A DNA stretch of 64,000 nucleotides, from NCBI GenBank assembly GCA_946699065.1, contig CAMPDV010001245.1, positions 1-64,000 on the forward strand. Direction: 5' to 3'. The stretch's first letter is position 1. Each line of letters opens with the position of its first letter. Below the pieces are notes generated by a model. That model was given only the letters and a program-made list of their open reading frames with translations, made no database searches and was not told the origin of the DNA. Made by a program: the position numbers and the translations under genes. Positions 63,959-64,000 of this stretch are shown here, in pieces. The DNA is from Loxodes magnus (Eukaryota > Ciliophora > Karyorelictea > Loxodida > Loxodidae).

Positions 63959-64000
63959 GTCTCATAGTCTCACCGTCTTATCATCACTTCCCGATACGAT

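Larger units (their letters stand above)
1..64000 (-). repeat. 123-bp tandem array, about 520 WD40 blade units
   Basis: Every base belongs to a head-to-tail 123-bp unit that encodes, on the minus strand, a 41-residue WD40 blade with GH at columns 3-4, SGS at 22-24, Asp at 26 and WD at 32-33. The period is exact: the TAG codons at 155, 11225, 16391 and 26600 all have remainder 32 when divided by 123. Phase shifts occur only near 27,031, 28,995, 29,483, 31,687, 57,388, 57,718, 60,470 and 61,156, and they sum to a net loss of 15 bases, which gives 520.4 units. No partial unit, spacer, inserted element or unique DNA is seen. The WD40 family is known for beta-propeller scaffolds with seven or more blades; an array of this size is far beyond any ordinary propeller. 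Both array ends lie outside the window. Confidence 0.98.

Noticed and set aside
1-64000. TGACGTC elements resembling CRE sites in each unit
   Set aside because: The bases encode the Asp-Val of the WD motif in every unit; position and conservation are explained by coding.
1-64000. TATA-like CATATACATA segments as promoters
   Set aside because: They are codons of columns 7-11 and recur every 123 bases; no other promoter feature accompanies them.
1-64000. CRISPR array
   Set aside because: There are no spacers; units abut directly and encode protein over their whole length.
1-64000. Non-coding centromeric or subtelomeric satellite
   Set aside because: The unit keeps a complete WD40 blade with its tetrad, and the frame holds for more than 25 kb twice. 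A satellite derived from coding DNA remains possible, but a purely non-coding origin does not.
1-64000. Bacterial or cyanobacterial WD40 gene
   Set aside because: Bacterial WD40 genes have far fewer blades and unbroken frames; a 64 kb array with many stops and no other gene does not fit a bacterial genome.
1-64000. Mobile elements, viral remnants, tRNA or rRNA genes
   Set aside because: The array phase is continuous and no stretch departs from the unit, so there is no room for any such element.

Overview
The whole 64 kb window is one uninterrupted tandem array of a 123-bp unit. Read on the minus strand, each unit encodes one 41-residue WD40 blade. After correcting for a few indels, about 520 units fit, and no unique sequence occurs anywhere. 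Both ends of the window lie inside the array, so the start, the end, any partner domain and the flanking genes are not visible. Columns 1-41 below run from the Met of the MSGHT motif to the Thr of GTCKT; a reference unit is bases 113-235 (column 41 at 113-115, column 27 at 155-157, column 25 at 161-163, column 9 at 209-211, column 7 at 215-217, column 1 at 233-235).

The organism cannot be named from the sequence. A near-identical WD40 array of this size with many in-frame stops is much more likely eukaryotic nuclear DNA than bacterial. Fungal NLR genes of the Podospora HNWD/het-e/het-d group show the same style (near-identical WD40 units differing at a few exposed sites) on a far smaller scale. 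Algae, protists and invertebrates are equally possible.

Layout by coordinate (transcription, if any, runs from 64,000 to 1). Bases 1-11,220: units with either KTG or KKG at columns 35-37, only three in-frame stops in column 27, and one open block of 2,732 codons. Bases 11,220-26,600: units with Cys in column 3 appear, KKG disappears, and TAG stops become common, mostly after the tripeptide SAD. Bases 26,600-31,880: a rearranged stretch with stops every few units and four frame changes. Bases 31,880-57,390: units with Gly in column 25 and Gln in column 31 are common, and the frame is constant for 25.7 kb. Bases 57,390-64,000: three more frame changes, and the WD Trp is lost in several units.

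The central observation is where the units differ. The blade core (His 4, Ser 22, Asp 26 and Trp 32, the DHSW tetrad) is nearly fixed. Differences concentrate in two short windows, columns 6-12 and 25-27. These include columns 7, 9 and 25, the top-face positions that bind ligands in WD40 propellers such as Fbw7. Almost all indels lie in the same two windows. Fifty in-frame TAG codons all sit in column 27. The array therefore looks like a very large combinatorial set of WD40 recognition blades: either a giant gene with unusual decoding or splicing, a silent archive of blade cassettes, or a gene decayed into coding-derived satellite. The sequence alone does not decide among these, and an assembly origin of some breaks must be excluded.
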